The notes under the pieces are model-generated. The model was not told where the DNA came from. It saw nothing but the letters and a program-made list of their open reading frames with translations, and searched no databases. The translations under genes and the position numbers were made by a program. This document shows, piece after piece, positions 12,478 to 24,173 of a stretch of DNA of 64,000 nucleotides (positions are counted from its first letter, which is position 1; each line of letters opens with the position of its first letter). Location of the stretch: the NCBI GenBank assembly GCA_034638255.1, contig JAWPGT010000001.1, positions 434,001 through 498,000 on the forward strand, written 5' to 3'. The DNA comes from Coprinus comatus (lineage: Eukaryota > Basidiomycota > Agaricomycetes > Agaricales > Agaricaceae).

Positions 12478-13293
12478 CTAAAGTTGCTTCCCGTCCCGCC
12501 GTTCATAAATGTTGAGATCGCATATGCGACCTTGTACTTCGATATACCCCGTTATACACCTCACCAAATCAAACCCATTTTTCAAAAACACCTTACCACT
12601 GGCAACATTATTTGCGTCAGTCATGGCGATGATATGTTCAACTTTGAGAAGCGGTTTAGCAAGATCATTTATCAGGGTATAAACAGCGTCAGACATGATT
12701 CCCCTGCCGTGATAGTCAGGTAGCAGGAAATCTAAATTTTATCCTTCAGCCAGTTCCAAACTGGAAGGGGACAGACATAACTATACCTCCAATTGTCCAA
12801 GCAATATCTGGATGACCAGGGGGTAAAGCAAGATTTGTCGCATCATCATGTTTGGGATTTTCCAACAAATTCTCTCCACTTCTGACAATGCCAACGTCTC
12901 CCAAAAAGATTTCGGTTCCGTCTTCTTGGACTTCCCTCAGAAACCGCACTGGGCTATGGGTCAGAGTGACTGCTTCCCCCTTGGCTTGTGCTTGCGCCCA
13001 TTCTGTGGCACCCATTGCGCAGCTTGGGATGATCTTGTTAAGCCAATCGTGCGCATGCTCTGAAAGCGACCATGGTAAAACATCCATTGCACAAGAGATT
13101 GAAAAACTGCACTACCCAACAGATAAGGATAGGGAAGGCTCCTAAACCATTTGTAGACACGCTCATCGTTCATAGGGGACAATACAATATGAGCATCACT
13201 TTCGCGGGGTGGAGTGATGATGATATTAGGATGTTTGCGCAAGCGAAGGAACGGCTCGTTGGTACGCAGATTGACTTGTAATGTAGTCATCAT
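12478..13293 (-). CDS. GNAT family N-acetyltransferase, copy B
   Basis: Three exons (13116..13293, 12787..13059, 12478..12731) give 234 residues. It shares with copy A the opening RKHPNIIITPPRESDA, the block HSPVRFLREVQEDGTEIFLG, the acetyl-CoA loop LPDYHGRGIMSDAV and the following NNVASGKVFLKNGFDL. The two genes lie head to tail, 145 bases apart, and almost certainly come from one duplication. The start could be the first or second of two adjacent ATGs. Upstream it shares a 263-base divergent region with EF2. The substrate is unknown. Confidence 0.88.
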
Positions 13294-13487
13294 AAGGCTA
13301 AGGTGACTGTCCTATACTGAGTCATGTACTCATGCTATTATGGGTCCAGAAGTAGAGACCAATGATAGGCGAAGTGACTGATCATCACGTGGAGATTCAA
13401 TCATTATGCCTGCCCTAACGCTCCCTAATCGATAAGACAAGGATTTGTCAACGTGAAACTTTATCTCGTTCGTCAACAGGGCAACTG

Positions 13488-13495
13488 TTATAAAC
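13488..13495 (+). promoter_or_regulatory. TATA-like element of EF2
   Basis: TTATAAAC lies about 65 bases before the EF2 start, followed by a pyrimidine-rich stretch, as expected for a highly expressed translation gene. This is positional inference only. Confidence 0.4.
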
Positions 13496-13556
13496 AATCT
13501 CCCCAGAGATTGTCATCACTCCTCCTACCATCCGTCTCTAAAAACCAGAGTACAAT

Positions 13557-16536
13557 ATGGTGTATGTTTTTTTTTACCTGAATCTTTGTTTTTTGCCATA
13601 CTGATCGATGCCTTCAATGCACCCTATGCAGTAACTTCACAGTAGGTCAGTAAAAAAAAATTCTCATTTTCATGCAACAAGCGCTGATGCGCTTTTTGTG
13701 TTAATTAGATCAGGTTCGGGGTCTTATGGACCGCCCCACCAACATCCGTAACATGAGTGTTATTGCTCATGGTGAGAATCGATTTTCTGCTGGCGATGAT
13801 GGCATACATTGACTAGCGAGATAGTCGATCACGGAAAGTCCACTCTTACCGACTCTTTGGTATCAAAAGCTGGTATCATTGCTAGCGCAAAAGCTGGTGA
13901 TATGCGCTTCACTGATACACGAGAAGACGAAAAAGAACGTGGTATCACCATCAAGTCAACCGCCATTTCAATGTACTTCGAACTCGAAAAGGAAGATCTT
14001 GTCGCTATCAAACAAAAAACTGTTGGTAAGTGATAAATCGCTATCTGCATGCGGGACCGAAGCTGATTTTTCCTCAGGTCAAGAGTTCTTGATCAATTTG
14101 ATCGACTCGCCAGGACACGTTGATTTCTCTTCTGAAGTCACTGCCGCTCTCCGTGTTACCGATGGTGCTCTCGTCGTCGTCGATTGCGTTGAGGGTGTTT
14201 GCGTACAAACCGAAACTGTGCTCCGTCAAGCAATTACAGAACGTATCAAGCCTGTTGTGATCATCAACAAAGTTGATCGTGCCCTTCTCGAACTCCAAGT
14301 CGATAAGGAATCCCTCTACCAATCATTCCAGCGCACCATTGAGAGCGTCAACGTCATTGTCTCTACATACCACGACGAAGCCCTTGGTGATGTCCAGGTT
14401 TACCCCGATCAAGGTACCGTCGCCTTCGGTTCTGGTCTTCACGGATGGGGCTTCACTCTTCGCCAATTCGCTGCCCGCTACTCTAAGAAGTTCGGTGTTG
14501 ACAAGGAAAAGATGATGGCCAAGCTTTGGGGTGACAACTTCTTCAACCCCAAGACCCGCAAGTGGACAACAAATGGCACAGATGCCGACGGCAAACCACT
14601 CGAACGTGCCTTCAATCAATTTGTCCTCGACCCCATCTTCAAGATCTTCGATGCCGTAATGAATTTCAAAAAGGACTCCATTGCACCCATGTTGGAGAAG
14701 CTTGACGTCAAGCTTGCCCAGGATGAACGCGACCTCGAAGGCAAAGCCCTCCTCAAGGTTATCATGCGCAAATTCCTTCCTGCTGGCGACTCTCTCTTGG
14801 AAATGATAGTTATCAACCTTCCTTCTCCTGCTACTGCTCAACGGTACCGTGTTGAGACTCTCTATGAGGGTCCCATGGATGACGAATCTGCCATTGGTAT
14901 CCGGGATTGTGACCCCAAGGGCCCCCTCGTTCTCTACGTCTCCAAGATGGTGCCCACATCCGATAAGGGACGTTTCTATGCCTTTGGTCGTGTATTCTCC
15001 GGTACCGTCAAGTCCGGACCCAAAATCCGCATCCAGGGTCCTAACTACCTCCCCGGAAAGAAGGACGACTTGTTCGTAAAGTCTATTCAGCGCACCGTTC
15101 TCATGATGGGTCGTTATATCGAGCCCATTGAAGATTGCCCTGCTGGTAACATCGTCGGTCTCGTCGGTATCGACCAGTTCTTGCTCAAGAGCGGCACCCT
15201 TACCACCTCCGAGACTGCTCACAACATGAAAGTCATGAAGTTCTCGGTCTCCCCTGTCGTCCAGGTTGCCGTCGAGGTTAAGAATGCAGCAGATCTTCCC
15301 AAGCTTGTTGAAGGTCTTAAGCGTCTCTCCAAATCTGACCCTTGTGTGCAAGCTTGGATTGCCGAAACTGGTGAGCACATTGTTGCTGGTGCCGGTGAGT
15401 TGCATCTGGAAATCTGCTTGAAGGTAGGTTCCTGTATATTTGACAATTATCTCTCTTTAATTTTTTTTTACTAGGATCTCCAAGAAGACCACGCCGGTGT
15501 TCCTCTCAAAATTTCTGACCCCGTCGTCCCCTACCGTGAGACAGTCAAAGCAGAATCTAGCATTGTCGCTCTTTCGAAATCGCAGAATAAGCACAATCGT
15601 CTTTTCGTCAAGGCCATGCCTCTTGACGAGGAGGTTACCAAAGCCATCGAGGATGGTAAAATTAGCTCTCGTGATGATTTCAAGGCTCGCGCTCGTATTC
15701 TCGCTGATGAATATGGATGGGATGTCACCGATGCCAGGAAGATTTGGTGTTTCGGTCCTGATACCACTGGTCCCAATTTGCTTGTCGATGTCACCAAGGG
15801 TGTGCAATACTTGAACGAAATCAAGGATTCTTGCGTTGCCGCCTTCCAATGGGCTACGAAGGAGGGCGTTCTTTGTGAAGAGAACATGCGTGGAATTCGT
15901 TTCAACATTCTTGATGTTACCGTACGTTTGATCCTTTCAGAAACGTACTCCTTTCTAATGCATATTCTAGCTTCATACTGATGCTATCCATCGTGGTGGA
16001 GGTCAACTCATCCCTACTATGCGTCGTGTTTGTTACGCCGCCTCCCTCCTTGCTGAGCCTACCCTCCAAGAACCAGTCTTCCTTGGTATATTATTAACTT
16101 TCCCGCATATTGTTCATGGATCTCATATTGCTTAATTTAATAGTCGAAATTCAATGTCCTGAAAATGCCATTGGTGGTATCTACAGTTGCTTGAACAAGC
16201 GTCGTGGTCAAGTCTTCAGCGAAGAACAGCGCCCAGGAACTCCCATGTTCACAGTGAAGGCTTATCTCCCTGTCTCTGAATCATTCGGCTTCAACGGCGA
16301 GTTGCGCTCACATACCGCTGGTCAAGCCTTCCCTCAATCTGTCTTCGACCATTGGGAGCAGATGAACGGAAATCCTCTGGAAAAGGGTAGCAAGATGGAG
16401 GAGCTCATCACCAAAGTCCGCACAAGGAAGGGTCTCAAGGTATGTGTCGTCGTCGGTTGTAATTTGTTTGTTGCTAACCTTGGTTTACCTACAGCCCGAA
16501 ATTCCCGCTCTTGATACCTACTATGACAAGCTGTAA
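13557..16536 (+). CDS. EF2: Translation elongation factor 2
   Basis: Nine exons (13557..13561, 13632..13645, 13709..13771, 13825..14025, 14078..15423, 15475..15921, 15971..16085, 16144..16439, 16495..16536) give exactly 842 residues, the length of yeast eEF2. The GTPase motifs are intact: AHVDHGKST, the TRE switch in [19 protein letters not shown] and NKVDRA. Diphthamide forms on His699 in DAIHRGGGQ, the yeast numbering. The region [15 protein letters not shown], which in yeast contains the Efm3 target Lys509, is conserved. The factor drives GTP-dependent ribosome translocation in the cytosol. The first two coding exons are only 5 and 14 bases. Pyrimidine-ended codons dominate (GTC, ATC, CTC), indicating strong codon bias and high expression. 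Confidence 0.98.
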
Positions 16537-16802
16537 TTTCATATATATATACTGTTGTACACTTTCGGGTACGAACGATGAGATGTAGTGTAACATTTGA
16601 ATCTCTATCCACATTTCTGTCTTTTTCTCTTGATTTGTGACCACTGCGACGGTGGTTGGCGTGGGAATGTGACAGTGACTACAGGTGTTATGGATAATAC
16701 ATATTAGAAGACTCACGTTGCACTCCAACCAGCATCTCCATCGTCTCCCTTTATTCTTTTACCTTCCCTTGCATTCAACTCTCTCAGGAAATAGTACCCA
16801 TC

Positions 16803-17694
16803 ATGGCTGCCAATCTCGCGGGTCTTTCTGCGTCCGTCACCCGAATCCTCTCTCTAACTGGATTCCCCAAGGAGCTTAAGACAAAAGACATCCACTCCGC
16901 CTTCTCTGAGTTTGAGAGTCAGCTTGGTGGCTTCAAGATCAAGTGGAAGGACGATACCAGCCTTCTCATCGTCTTTCAAGATCCTACTGTTGGTGAGCAC
17001 ATACACTCCTAATGGACATGGCAGTTGCTCGCCGACCTCTATGCATACTGACTATATTGTACCAGCTAAGCGCGCATATTTACATACCCTTGCATACCCT
17101 CCACCCATCCTCTCTACTCCTGATGGTAGAACCGCTACAATTAGACCCTATGATGGCCCCGATGCCCAAAACATCATTCAAACGGTGAATGCACGCGGAC
17201 AACATACTTCCAATGCCTCTCGTTCCCATACTGCCCGGTCAGCATCCATTTCTGTATTTCCAAATAGTCGCAGTGTCTCTGGAACTTCCAACCCCCATTA
17301 TCGTAACTTGAACACTGGAACCAATAACAACCAGCATATCAGTATCCCGGAACATCCTGCTGGCCGCGATAGAGAGTCATCACCAACATTGCCGTCTCTG
17401 CCCTCGCACCCAACACTGAACAGTTTAATTAGCTCTTCTTTGGGTGAGGCTGTAGCTGGATCCAGTACTCCTTCGGACCCTGCAATCCTAACAACAAGTT
17501 TGCAGGCGTCGACCTCTGAGTCCGCTGGTGGTCCAAGGATCGGCGATCCCGGTAAGCGGATGCTCGGCCATGCTCTTGGCGTTCGCCATCCGTCTCTTGG
17601 ATCGAGGGTCGTGGGTGGGAATGGGGGTAACACCACAAGTGGAGGTGTCGATCAATTACAACGAACGATGGGAGGTCTTGTCATTGCAGAGTGA
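16803..17694 (+). CDS. R3HCC1-like RRM-fold protein
   Basis: Two exons (16803..16992 and 17066..17694) give 272 residues. Residues of roughly 18 to 80 resemble the RRM-like domain of the R3HCC1/R3HCC1L family: LTGFPKELKTKDIHSAF, then GGFKIKWKDDTSLLIVF, then VAKRAYLHTL. The remainder is low-complexity and rich in Ser, Asn and Gly, probably disordered, and ends GGLVIAE. No R3H domain is visible. RNA binding is inferred from the fold only. It follows EF2 in the same direction with about 270 bases between. Confidence 0.68.
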
Positions 17695-17968
17695 GGCGCT
17701 TGCTCTTGACGTGCCACGGTGAAAAATCGTCACATTATCCGCTCTTTATTGTTTCCTGATTATTACTGTCCTTTCTCTTATGCCTTGATTGTTCTTCACC
17801 ATGTTTTTTTTTGTAAGATGAGGTTTTCTGTTTCTATGATTTCGAGGTTCCTTTCGTGTTTTTTGATGTTGTGTTCGGAGTGCAGTCGAATAATAATTTG
17901 TACACAACTCGCCTAATATACATGCGAGCTAATAATAGGCGTAGCCTTGTCTCCTGATCCTAACCACC

Positions 17969-18872
17969 ATGAACACTCATGGCTTTCCCGAAGGCTACTT
18001 TGTAATCCGCTCTGTTGCTACCAACCGGGTGCTTGATATCAAGGAGGATTTTGTAGAGGATGGTACTGAATTATTATTATGGCCAGAGAAGGAGACGTCG
18101 TTGGTCGAGAGTGCGTCATGGAATGCACAGTTGGCATTTACTCACCCTATCACCAGCTTTGAGAGACCCAAATGCCAACAACCAGGTGTTCTTCATAGAC
18201 AACGCTGGGGCGCTGTGTTCGAGATCTTCGGGACATGCTCTCGACGTTGAAAGTATTATACACCTATGTTAACGCTAAGCTACTCCTAACGTAGTCATAG
18301 ATAATCGTCTCGTGCTGCGACATCGCCGCCCCGTGTCCTACCCATATCCAAATGCATACTCCCATCCTCTTCCAAAATTCAAGTATACGCCTCAAAATGG
18401 CGAAATCACAGTACTCTTCGACCATGACCCAGCATATCCTCCAGTATTAGCTTCAACAGCAACTGGATTGATGTCTCCCGCTAATTCTGCACCTGGTTCT
18501 TGGAAGAACAAGACGTATACGTTAATTTCCCAGCCGCGGAGGAGGCCGCGCACCATGATCGACAATGCTTCGGACCTTTTGACGACCGCCATCAGTAGCC
18601 CAATGAACTTTTTCAGTACAGCTTTTGGAGGAAAAGGCCCCTCAAGACCTGAAGAGGTATTCGATGGAAACATTGATCTAAAAGAGGACGATGTAGTGGA
18701 AGAAGAGCGCGGAGAAGAAGGCGAGGTGGACGATTCACCTGAGCCTGGACGATCAGTGAAGGTGTTGGGCATTTTGAAGATGGATGGTGTGGATGTGAGC
18801 GAGAAGGCATTGAGGAGGAGGCAGTGGCAAGTTTTGTCGCTTAGAACAATCAATGCCAGGACTGGGATCTAA
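17969..18872 (+). CDS. Beta-trefoil (CBM13/ricin-B type) domain protein
   Basis: Three exons (17969..18110, 18157..18252, 18301..18872) give 269 residues. The N-terminal half reads as a beta-trefoil carbohydrate-binding-like domain common in Agaricomycetes: FPEGYFVIRSVATNRVLDI, then DGTELLLWPEKETSLVE, then ANNQVFFIDNAGALCSRSSG and LVLRHRRP. It has no signal peptide and no catalytic toxin chain, so the trefoil is used alone. The second half is acidic and Ser/Pro-rich. Whether it binds sugar is not shown. The acceptor before exon 2 has two in-frame options; CACCAG was chosen on family resemblance. Confidence 0.75.
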
Positions 18873-18959
18873 CCTTGCGCGCCTATCTCGAAGCCTCATG
18901 TACCTATATAAATTTACATTGTACTCTATACACATGTCTCTCCTCTCTACTTCACCCTC

Positions 18960-20360
18960 ATGTCGGACAAATTTATACTATCATTCGAGCATCTAACGGG
19001 TAGGCCCCACGCAGAACAGGCATTGAAGATGCTGCAGCGAGTTGCTTCTCTAGTCAAGCCCATTATGCGGAAACATGGATGGAATTTACCTGTACTGGCC
19101 GAGTTCTTCCCAGAAGAACACAATTTACTCGGTAATAAAAATCTCTCCGGCCATTACAATAGAACTGGTCTTAACAATGTCGATAGGATTGAGTATGTTA
19201 AGCTTCACCCCGAGATATCCAATGGACCGCTGATGCTGTTCAGATATCAACATGGGGCAAAAAATTATTCTTCGTTTACGCCCACATACTAGTCCAGATA
19301 TAATTATGGATGAAGAACAAGTTGTTCAGACTATGCTACACGAGGTATATTCATAAATTTACTCGAGAAAAATAGCAATCACATCATTGATTATAGTTAA
19401 CTCATAATGTACATGGGCCCCATGACGATGCCTTTTATAAATTTCTAAATACCCTTCAAGAGGAATATGATACTCTAAAGCGTTCTGGATATTCCGGAGA
19501 AGGATTCTTTTCCCCTGGTCGCCGAGTGGGAGAAGGGATATCCCATAATGTCTCTCCTCACCAAGCACGCTCTCTGTCATTGAAAGCGGCCGAAAAGAGA
19601 GCACAAAATAATCGTATATTAGGAGGAAAATCAAGATTGGGTGGAATAGGTGGAACAGCAAATATGAGCTTACGAGAATTGGCAGCAAGGGTTTGTTCTC
19701 TAACCGACGACCATATTTCTAAGGGTTTACATTTTTAAATATTCGTAGGCTGCAGAAAGGCGTGCTCGCGATGACAGACTATGTGGAACCAACACGGATA
19801 TGAAGACTTCTACGCAGAGAGAAATTGATAAGGCCAAGAAAGATAGTATTCTGACACAATCATCTAACCTCGCAGACGATGATTATGACTACATCCTCAT
19901 TGACAACGAAGAAGTGTGTGCCATCCCATCTGAGAACAAAAAACTTCAGCCGAAGGTTTCAAGTAATATCACTACCACAGAAGCGGAAGCGGATACCAGA
20001 TGGCAGTGTTTAGAGTGCACATTATTGAATGAGGCATCTTGGATGAAATGTAGGCTTTGCGAAGCACAGAAACCGGCTCACTTCTCGGACAAATCCCAGA
20101 ACTCGTCCAAAAACAAACACAATGTACCAGGGGCTTCTACCACAAAAAAACCGGAGGCACAAATATTAAATGTTAGGGAGTGGGAGTGTCCTGCTTGCAC
20201 TCTTTACAATCCATTGACGGCCCTCGAATGTTTGGCATGTTTGATGCGCTGTCCGCTCAATGAAGTAGAAGGTTGGACGTGTTTTGCATGCCAATTAACA
20301 GGAAACCCACATGACTTTTGGGCATGCAAGAGGTGCGGTGAGATTAAGTCAGTCAGTTAA
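18960..20360 (+). CDS. WSS1: WLM-domain metalloprotease Wss1
   Basis: Five exons (18960..19131, 19187..19192, 19244..19344, 19397..19690, 19749..20360) give 394 residues. The WLM zinc protease core includes LNINMGQKIILRLRP and the metal site HELTHNVHGPHD (His92, Glu93, His96, His102). GEGFFSPGRRVG and two RanBP2-type or related zinc fingers (WQCLECTLLNEASWMKCRLC and the cysteine pairs after WECPACTLYN and WTCFAC) complete the architecture. Wss1 and its metazoan relative SPRTN cut proteins crosslinked to DNA and bind Cdc48 and SUMO. Exon 2 is only six bases (GATTGA) but is needed to restore the conserved Gly-Leu-Asn; both flanking introns have good donors, branch sites and acceptors. Confidence 0.92.
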
Positions 20361-20421
20361 TTGGTAGGTAAATATATATATATATATGTATATAAACTTG
20401 CAATACTTACAGGGCTTAATT

Positions 20422-21888
20422 CTACAGGTGTCGAGTTGATAATTTGTAAATCTTGACATTCGCGTTTGTTGAATATGCGTCCACTCCTTCCCAAAGCCGA
20501 AGGTGTTGGGTCTCTATTAGTATTTCCGCTATTTGAAGAGAGCTACCTGTATTCAGTTAGTCAAACAGAAAACGGTGTACATGTCATTATAGTCCTACCT
20601 TCAACTTGAGTCAAGAAGGATGTCATGGTAGTTTGGTTACGAACAGTCAGAGCGATAAGAGCAAACGGTTTATTTTTGTTATCAGTTGAACAATCACGGG
20701 AACTTAATACTAGCTTAAGAACTGAAACCAAGTTTGGAATCAACGAAGGATCAAAAACCTGGGGAGCAGTTGGTACATTATAACTCGCCGTTTTATGAAA
20801 TGCTTACAATATCCGCGCCTAGTATTATATCTGGACGGACGTCGTCCAATAAAAATGACTTTGCTGCATCTTGTCTATTTTGGTCTGAAAGGGCGGTCCA
20901 GTCGAAGCAATGTACACGAAGATCACTGTGTTTGGATGACAGGTCTAGAGACATAATTAATTCACGAGTACTAAGTAAACCATCGGTCCAAACGTACTGG
21001 ATGGAATGTGAACGTTTTCTCGACATCGGGAAAGTACGTCTTCATTAGCATCGGTCAGATACAGCGAACCTGATTCATTGTTTTCGTTTCGATAGACTTG
21101 CAATGCCCCGACAATGCTTCCCAGGAAGCCAACTCCTGAGCCGAGTTCAAGTACACGTTGGTCTTTTATGAGTTCTTAACAACGTAATCAGATTTACCGC
21201 CAACGTATACAAACAGCGATTGCTTGCCTGGGAACTGTACGAGATGTTGAGCAAGAATGTAGCTTGCAAGCCAGGTTCGCAATCCAGTTGTGCCACCTTC
21301 AATTATTCTTTGAGATTCAAGAAGAGTGATTGCATGATACTGTAAGACGTCAACCATTGACGAATCTTCTTTTTTGTGTGCTTCAGGAGATTCCAGCCGC
21401 CAGTAGTGGGTCACAAACGAGGTCTCTGGGGGACCGCAAGCAGGACTGCAGAGGAGTGATCTATTACCAGCTGCAGAAGAGCCCATCGTTCTTTGCGAAC
21501 ATCAGATATCAATCTTTTTTGGGAACAAGAAAACGCACGACATAGAGGGGATTAGGTTCAAGTAGTGGTCATATATTCTCGAGTCGATCTCGAATTCGTA
21601 GTTCTGACATACTCAGGATCACTGGGGATTCTTAGTGACCGCAAAAAGACGTGCCTCTGTGCTTGGCTCATGCAACATGCGTTCCATGTTTTCTACTGCC
21701 CATTTCCAGAAACGTTGCTGGTATTGTGTGGAAGGAGGACTTGCTTGGAAGAGTGGATTCAAGAGTATGAAGTCGAGGAGAAAGTTATGTATTTGAACAA
21801 CGGAGATGTCAGGCCATCGTATATCCCGAGTGGGCCGGAGTGAAGCAAATCCTGTAAGGATATCGAATAGACCACGCTTGATGAACAT
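20422..21888 (-). CDS. EFM3: Protein-lysine methyltransferase EFM3 (FAM86-like)
   Basis: Seven exons (21655..21888, 21539..21603, 21228..21490, 20998..21174, 20808..20944, 20599..20758, 20422..20546) give 386 residues with exact phase closure. The N-terminal FAM86 region has QQRFWKWAVENMER. The substrate-side block ITLLESQRIIEGGTTGLRTW is characteristic of the family. SAM binding is shown by VLELGSGVGFLG (motif I), and ILGADIVFDP is the post-II motif. Yeast Efm3 and human FAM86A methylate one lysine of eEF2; that role is inferred from orthology. Introns 1 and 3 start with GC (GCACGT, GCAAGC); intron 1 is the less certain. The gene is head to head with mS45, 114 bases apart. Confidence 0.88.
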
Positions 21889-22002
21889 GTAATATTTTAA
21901 TTATACAAATCAATTCATCAGCTATATAGCCGGCCATGAAGCTATCATGTGACCAGAGCCAAAAACGGTCTCAAATTTTCGAAGGCGAACACGCTCTACC
22001 AA

Positions 22003-23451
22003 ATGTATTCCCTCTTACACCGCGCGTCCAGGTGTTCGTCCGTCGCGCGTACATCTCTGCGTCTGTACCCTCCATCGCACAGAATATCGACCACACCTGC
22101 TTGGCGTTCCAAAGCTGCCCCTGAACCACCCACAGTTGAAGAGGAAGCTGAATTAGAGATTAACAGTCCCGAGGTGCTACATGAATCCGACCCGGAATCC
22201 GACGAAGATTTCCTGGGGGATTTTGAAGAGGAAAATACCGGCCCACCGGAGTCTTACAAGGAGTTTCTAGATAAAGTTGGTTCGCAGTACAAAGTTGCTA
22301 AGCCAAGGAACTGGATCGGTGGTGATGTGGTACGTGATAATTGGTGGTACTTGCCCCTCCAGCTCCTTATAAGTCAATTCAAGCCCTTTCCTATGAATCC
22401 TACTTTCAAGCCTCCGCCACCTTTGTCCGATTCCGCCCGACAACAGATCTACTTGGAATATCTGCAAGATCCACTGGAGAATAGTGTACGCGCTCTGTCG
22501 CAGAGATATCATCTTAGTCTCAAGCGAGTGGACGCCATTCTTCGCTTGAAGGGTCTTGAGCATGCATGGGAAAAGGTTAGTCCTCAGTTACCATTACAAC
22601 ACACAAGTACTCTTGTGATGAGTTATATAAAATTCGATTAGTCTTTAAGACACTCAATGGTTATACATTTTATTCTCTGATGCTCGTACTCTATCATCTT
22701 GAGCGTGGCTAATCCATTCTTTTGATAGGTAAATTTTACATAACTTTAGGATATAATTGAATGCTTACCTGGATTATCCGTCATTCTATTGGATAAATAG
22801 GAGGTGTGTACTGTGACCTCAAATGGACATGATAGTTATTTCCGTTGAAACTTACTGACGATGTCCTAGGGTAAACAAATCCAACACGGTTTCCAAAAGG
22901 GAATGGAGAGACTATTGGATGTGCAACAGCATAAATTGGAAAAGCCAGTCAAAGATAGTGTCCGTTGGGACGTTGCAGAAGCCGACGGCCTTGAACAAGA
23001 TGAGAATCGTGATGCTCAACGACAGAGATACCAACGTCACTACTGGGAATCTGTCCCAGAAGATGGTCGTGTATGTGGTTTCCGTTGTACACTTAGACTC
23101 ATACTCAACGATAAATAGGAACCCGTGGTACCAGGCTCCCTTGAACATGCCAAAGAGTATGCCCAAAAGATGGTCAAACTCAAAGAGCGTCAAACATCAG
23201 CACATCCTCGTCTTATGCCACATTTCCCTGATACCAAGTATATCAAGACACCAAAGCAGAAAGTGCAAGTTCTTGAAAAAGTGGGACGGCCTACCCTCAA
23301 GATTCAGGACGTCGGTGCTAAATTCCTCAATCTCAACGAAGCACTTAAGCGGATTTCGGTGGCCGATCGACGAGCTCGGGAAAAATGCAAGAAACGAAAA
23401 CAGGTGGCAGGCGCACGTTCGCGCGCCACAAATGCCCAACAAGCTGCATGA
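22003..23451 (+). CDS. BOT1: Mitochondrial small-subunit ribosomal protein mS45 (Bot1)
   Basis: Main exons are 22003..22329, 22384..22575, 22870..23070 and 23119..23451, giving about 350 residues. The start gives an Arg- and Ser-rich presequence (MYSLLHRASRCSSVARTS); an ATG 54 bases earlier is in frame but less suitable. Conserved Bot1 blocks are PFPMNPTFKPPPPLSD, HGFQKGMERLL, and a C-terminal stretch ending in basic KKRKQ. Bot1/mS45 is a fungal mitochondrial small-subunit protein needed for mitochondrial protein synthesis. The intron at 22576..22869 is 294 bases, far longer than the other introns here, and might contain a 3-base exon at 22801..22803. The gene is convergent with the NR2C2AP homologue. 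Confidence 0.85.
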
Positions 23452-23549
23452 TCCTCAGGCTTTCTTATCGTGGTCACCTTTTCATGAGCATTGTATTTAT
23501 TACGCTGGGTATCAGATTAATCTATATATCGCTTTCGCCAGCTTACCCG

Positions 23550-24082
23550 TTACCCTACTATTATACCTTCCAATTGCAAATCATATATTGTTATCCGACC
23601 AAAGAAATCTGAACTTTCTTCGAATACTAGCTTAACCGCTCGGATACCATCCGTAGAATTTGTGTCGAGGTCAAACGATTGCTTGCGATTCACATCTTCT
23701 GGATAAATATTCGTCCAGGGCTTCCAGCTCTTCGAGCCCTCGGATGTTGGGATTTGAATTGCGCACCGAGTACCGACGAATCCACCCTGAAATACAAGCG
23801 ATAGCTTCTTTAGGATTACGGTTTGGTCAAAAGTGGCCTGAATGAACTGCGGTAAACCCTGGAGTACAGGTCAGAGTTGTATGTATGAGCGTGCGGAAGG
23901 TCGACCTGCTGCGATGTCCAACAAGTCTCTACGCTGCCATCCGTCAAATGTTTCTTGCCGACTGACTTATCGAGTGTGGAACTGACTCTATACTAGATGA
24001 TAAGCATTTTCGTCCACTCAACCTCTCAGACTTACTTTATTGCAGCGACAACACTGACCAGAGAGGTATGGTCGCTAGCCAT
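23550..24082 (-). CDS. NR2C2AP: NR2C2AP-like galactose-binding-fold protein
   Basis: Three exons (24036..24082, 23906..23987, 23550..23858) give 145 residues with consistent phases. Conserved features are IKVSSTLDKSVGKKHLTDG, ETCWTSQQ, LSLVFQGGFVGTRC and a C-terminal FEESSDFFGRITIYDLQLEG, all matching the NR2C2-associated protein family, whose human member is about the same length. The fold is a discoidin/F5-8C-like beta sandwich. The human protein was described as a nuclear receptor TR4 repressor, a role that cannot apply directly to fungi, so function here is open. The start codon is 91 bases from that of the divergent tyrosine phosphatase, and the stop is 98 bases from the convergent mS45 stop. 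Confidence 0.87.
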
Positions 24083-24173
24083 TGAATGGCAAGAGAATAT
24101 GTTTTATCGTGAGAAAAAACATTTAATCATTGATATAGACACGCAAGTGTATCTGGTCATTCAACACTACTCT

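Noticed and set aside
14323..15405. 360-codon open frame antisense to EF2
   Set aside because: It is a shadow produced by the strong codon bias of EF2; it has no splice structure, no family resemblance and lies wholly opposite a highly conserved exon.
23997..24173. Longer N terminus for the tyrosine phosphatase
   Set aside because: It overlaps exons of the opposite NR2C2AP-like gene and shows no phosphatase-family sequence.
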